From positions 1 through 8,325 of the forward strand of contig JAUIHJ010000360.1 of the NCBI GenBank assembly GCA_030432015.1: a stretch of DNA of 8,325 bases, given 5' to 3'. Positions within the stretch are counted from its first letter, which is position 1; every line of letters begins with the position of its first letter. This document shows positions 7,248-8,325 of the stretch, piece after piece. The translations under genes were made by a program, and so were the position numbers. The stretch comes from a bacterium. Its GTDB lineage: Bacteria > Planctomycetota > Planctomycetia > Pirellulales > Pirellulaceae. The notes beneath the pieces are model-generated. The model worked only from the letters and a program-made list of their open reading frames with translations. It was not told the DNA's origin and made no database searches.

Positions 7248-7285
7248 TCCCGTTCGATCCGTCGCGTCCCGTTCGATCCGGCGCG
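7248..7285. repeat. 19-bp tandem direct repeat before the glycosyltransferase
   Basis: Two adjacent 19-bp units (7248-7266 and 7267-7285) share TCCCGTTCGATCCG exactly and differ at one base in the remaining five (TCGCG versus GCGCG). The second unit ends 19 bp before the ATG at 7305. A unit length of 19 is not a multiple of three, which argues that this stretch is leader DNA and not coding, supporting the ATG start over the upstream GTG at 7212. Confidence 0.6.
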
Positions 7286-7304
7286 CAGCCGACCCGAGTC
7301 AACC

Positions 7305-8300
7305 ATGCCTGAAGTTTCCGTCATCTTGCCCGCGTATCACGCCGAGCAGACCATTCACGCCGCTGTTCGGTCCATTCTCGGTCAGACATTTTCTGACCTT
7401 GAACTGATTGTTGTCGATGACGGGTCGACCGACCGCACGGTCGATGTACTCCGGGGCATTGACGATCGCCGACTGAACTTGGTCACCAGCCCGCATCAGG
7501 GCGTGGTCGCTGCCAGCAATCGCGCCATGGAAATGGCGCGAGGCTCCTTGATTGCCAGGATGGATGCCGATGACGTCGCGCATCCGCAGCGTCTCGCGAA
7601 GCAACGCGACTATATCCTCGCGCATCAGCTTGATGCGGTCGGTTGTCAGGTCCGCATCGTTGATCGCCTGGGGCAGCCCTGCGAGTCGATGAGGAGGTAC
7701 GAGCGTTGGATTAACGAAGAGACGTTGACCGGCGAGTCGATCGCCGCGTTTCGCTTTGTCGAACTTCCGCTGGTCAACCCCACGATTTTGGCGCGGCGAC
7801 GCTACTTCGAGTTGGGTTTTCGAGACACGGACCAGCCCGAGGATTACGACTTGATGTTGCGTGCCGCCGCCGACGGGATGCGATTTGGTAAGGTGCCGGA
7901 GGTGCTGTTTGATTGGATCGACCATCCGGGCCGGTCCACTCGAACCGATGCGCGGTATTCGGAGGATGCCTTTGCGAAGTGCCGGCGCAAGCACCTATCG
8001 GCTGGCCCCCTGCGGGAGGTTGCACAGGTCGATCTCTGGGGCGTCGGCCAAACGGGTAAGCCATGGCTGCGATGGTTGCAGTCCCAGGGGGTGACTGTGC
8101 GGCAGGGCTATGAAGTGAATATTCGCAAGGTCGGACTCAAGATTCACGGCGTGCCGATTGTGCACGCTGACACGTTGGTCCCCGCGGACGGCACGCCACT
8201 GATCATCGCCGTTGGTGCCGAGAGCGCCCGCCGCGTCATCTTGCCGCAACTTGCTTCGCAGGGTTACGTCGCCGGCCGGGATGCCTGGTTCGTGGCGTGA
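7305..8300 (+). CDS. Family 2 glycosyltransferase with Rossmann-like C-terminal segment
   Basis: A 331-residue protein without signal peptide or membrane segment, expected in the cytoplasm. The start is the ATG at 7305, because MPEVSVILPAYHAEQTI is a typical GT2 beginning; a GTG at 7212 would add 31 Arg/Pro-rich residues crossing the 19-bp tandem repeat. GT2 (GT-A fold) hallmarks are VVDDGSTDRT (36-45, nucleotide binding), SNRAMEMARGSLIARMDADD with the DxD metal motif at D87/D89, and PEDYDLMLRAA (178-188) with the ED pair expected for the catalytic base. Such enzymes transfer a sugar from a nucleotide donor, usually for surface polysaccharide, lipopolysaccharide or glycoprotein; donor and acceptor cannot be told. 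From about residue 241 a separate segment begins with LWGVGQTGK (244-252), a GxGxxG-like turn, and ends with LIIAVGAESAR and a final strand. The gene stands alone on this strand here; only a weak GAG precedes the start. Twenty-five bases follow before the edge. Confidence 0.9.
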   Translation: MPEVSVILPAYHAEQTIHAAVRSILGQTFSDLELIVVDDGSTDRTVDVLRGIDDRRLNLVTSPHQGVVAASNRAMEMARGSLIARMDADDVAHPQRLAKQRDYILAHQLDAVGCQVRIVDRLGQPCESMRRYERWINEETLTGESIAAFRFVELPLVNPTILARRRYFELGFRDTDQPEDYDLMLRAAADGMRFGKVPEVLFDWIDHPGRSTRTDARYSEDAFAKCRRKHLSAGPLREVAQVDLWGVGQTGKPWLRWLQSQGVTVRQGYEVNIRKVGLKIHGVPIVHADTLVPADGTPLIIAVGAESARRVILPQLASQGYVAGRDAWFVA

Positions 8301-8325
8301 GGCGAGCGGCAAGAAAAGCACCCAC

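Larger units (their letters stand above)
6727..7304. other. Divergent intergenic region between kinase and glycosyltransferase
   Basis: A stretch of 578 bp that must carry the promoters of both divergent genes. I see no gene I can support: reading frames crossing it are Arg/Pro/Ser-rich, low in family character and mostly tails of antisense frames of the kinase. No convincing -35/-10 pair was found; TTGACG at 7135-7140 is the best -35 match but lacks a good -10 box. It holds several inverted repeats (6792-6827, 6848-6866, 6921-6953, 6980-6996) and a 19-bp tandem repeat (7248-7285), the main ones listed separately. Confidence 0.6.

Noticed and set aside
7248..7285. GTTCGATCC motifs that look like tRNA T-loops
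   Set aside because: The flanking stems pair poorly (mismatches in both units) and no D-arm, anticodon arm or matching acceptor stem can be found upstream; the motifs are explained by the 19-bp tandem duplication.
7212..7304. GTG start at 7212 for the glycosyltransferase
   Set aside because: It would add 31 Arg/Pro/Ser-rich residues crossing a 19-bp tandem repeat, without a Shine-Dalgarno sequence; the ATG at 7305 gives the typical GT2 N-terminus.
1..8325. CRISPR array, insertion sequence, prophage or defence system
   Set aside because: No regularly spaced repeats, transposase, integrase or terminal inverted repeats are visible, and every sizeable supported gene belongs to a housekeeping, signalling or planctomycete-typical family.

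Overview
The window looks like chromosomal DNA of a planctomycete, most likely a Pirellulaceae-type bacterium. The main evidence is the left end. It carries a large protein with a LamG-like segment and a DUF1553 (PSD1) domain, directly followed by a Tat-exported DUF1501 protein, a gene pair strongly amplified in Planctomycetota. Moderately high G+C, GTG starts and mostly weak Shine-Dalgarno sequences fit this. The genus cannot be named from the sequence alone.

Layout from left to right: (1) the 3' part of a DUF1553 gene (+), whose stop overlaps the start of a DUF1501 gene (+) in an ATGA junction, so the two form a translationally coupled pair; (2) a 211-bp gap with a hairpin and a perfect palindrome just before the next gene; (3) a DTW-domain gene (+) for a probable tRNA-uridine aminocarboxypropyltransferase carrying an unusual C-terminal half of about 190 residues; (4) a convergent gene (-) for a membrane-bound hybrid histidine kinase with two receiver domains; (5) a 578-bp divergent intergenic region with several inverted repeats and a 19-bp tandem repeat but no convincing gene; (6) a family-2 glycosyltransferase gene (+) with a Rossmann-like C-terminal segment, ending 25 bp before the window edge.

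The DUF1553/DUF1501 pair probably works together outside the cytoplasm, although its substrate is not known from the sequence. The DTW protein (tRNA modification), the kinase (signal transduction) and the glycosyltransferase (surface or secreted glycan) have no evident shared pathway. Their order gives no sign of a single system such as a defence island, CRISPR locus or mobile element. The observation most worth following is the C-terminal extension of the DTW protein, which reads like a degenerate DEDD-type exonuclease fold. The regulatory-looking repeats in the two intergenic regions come next.
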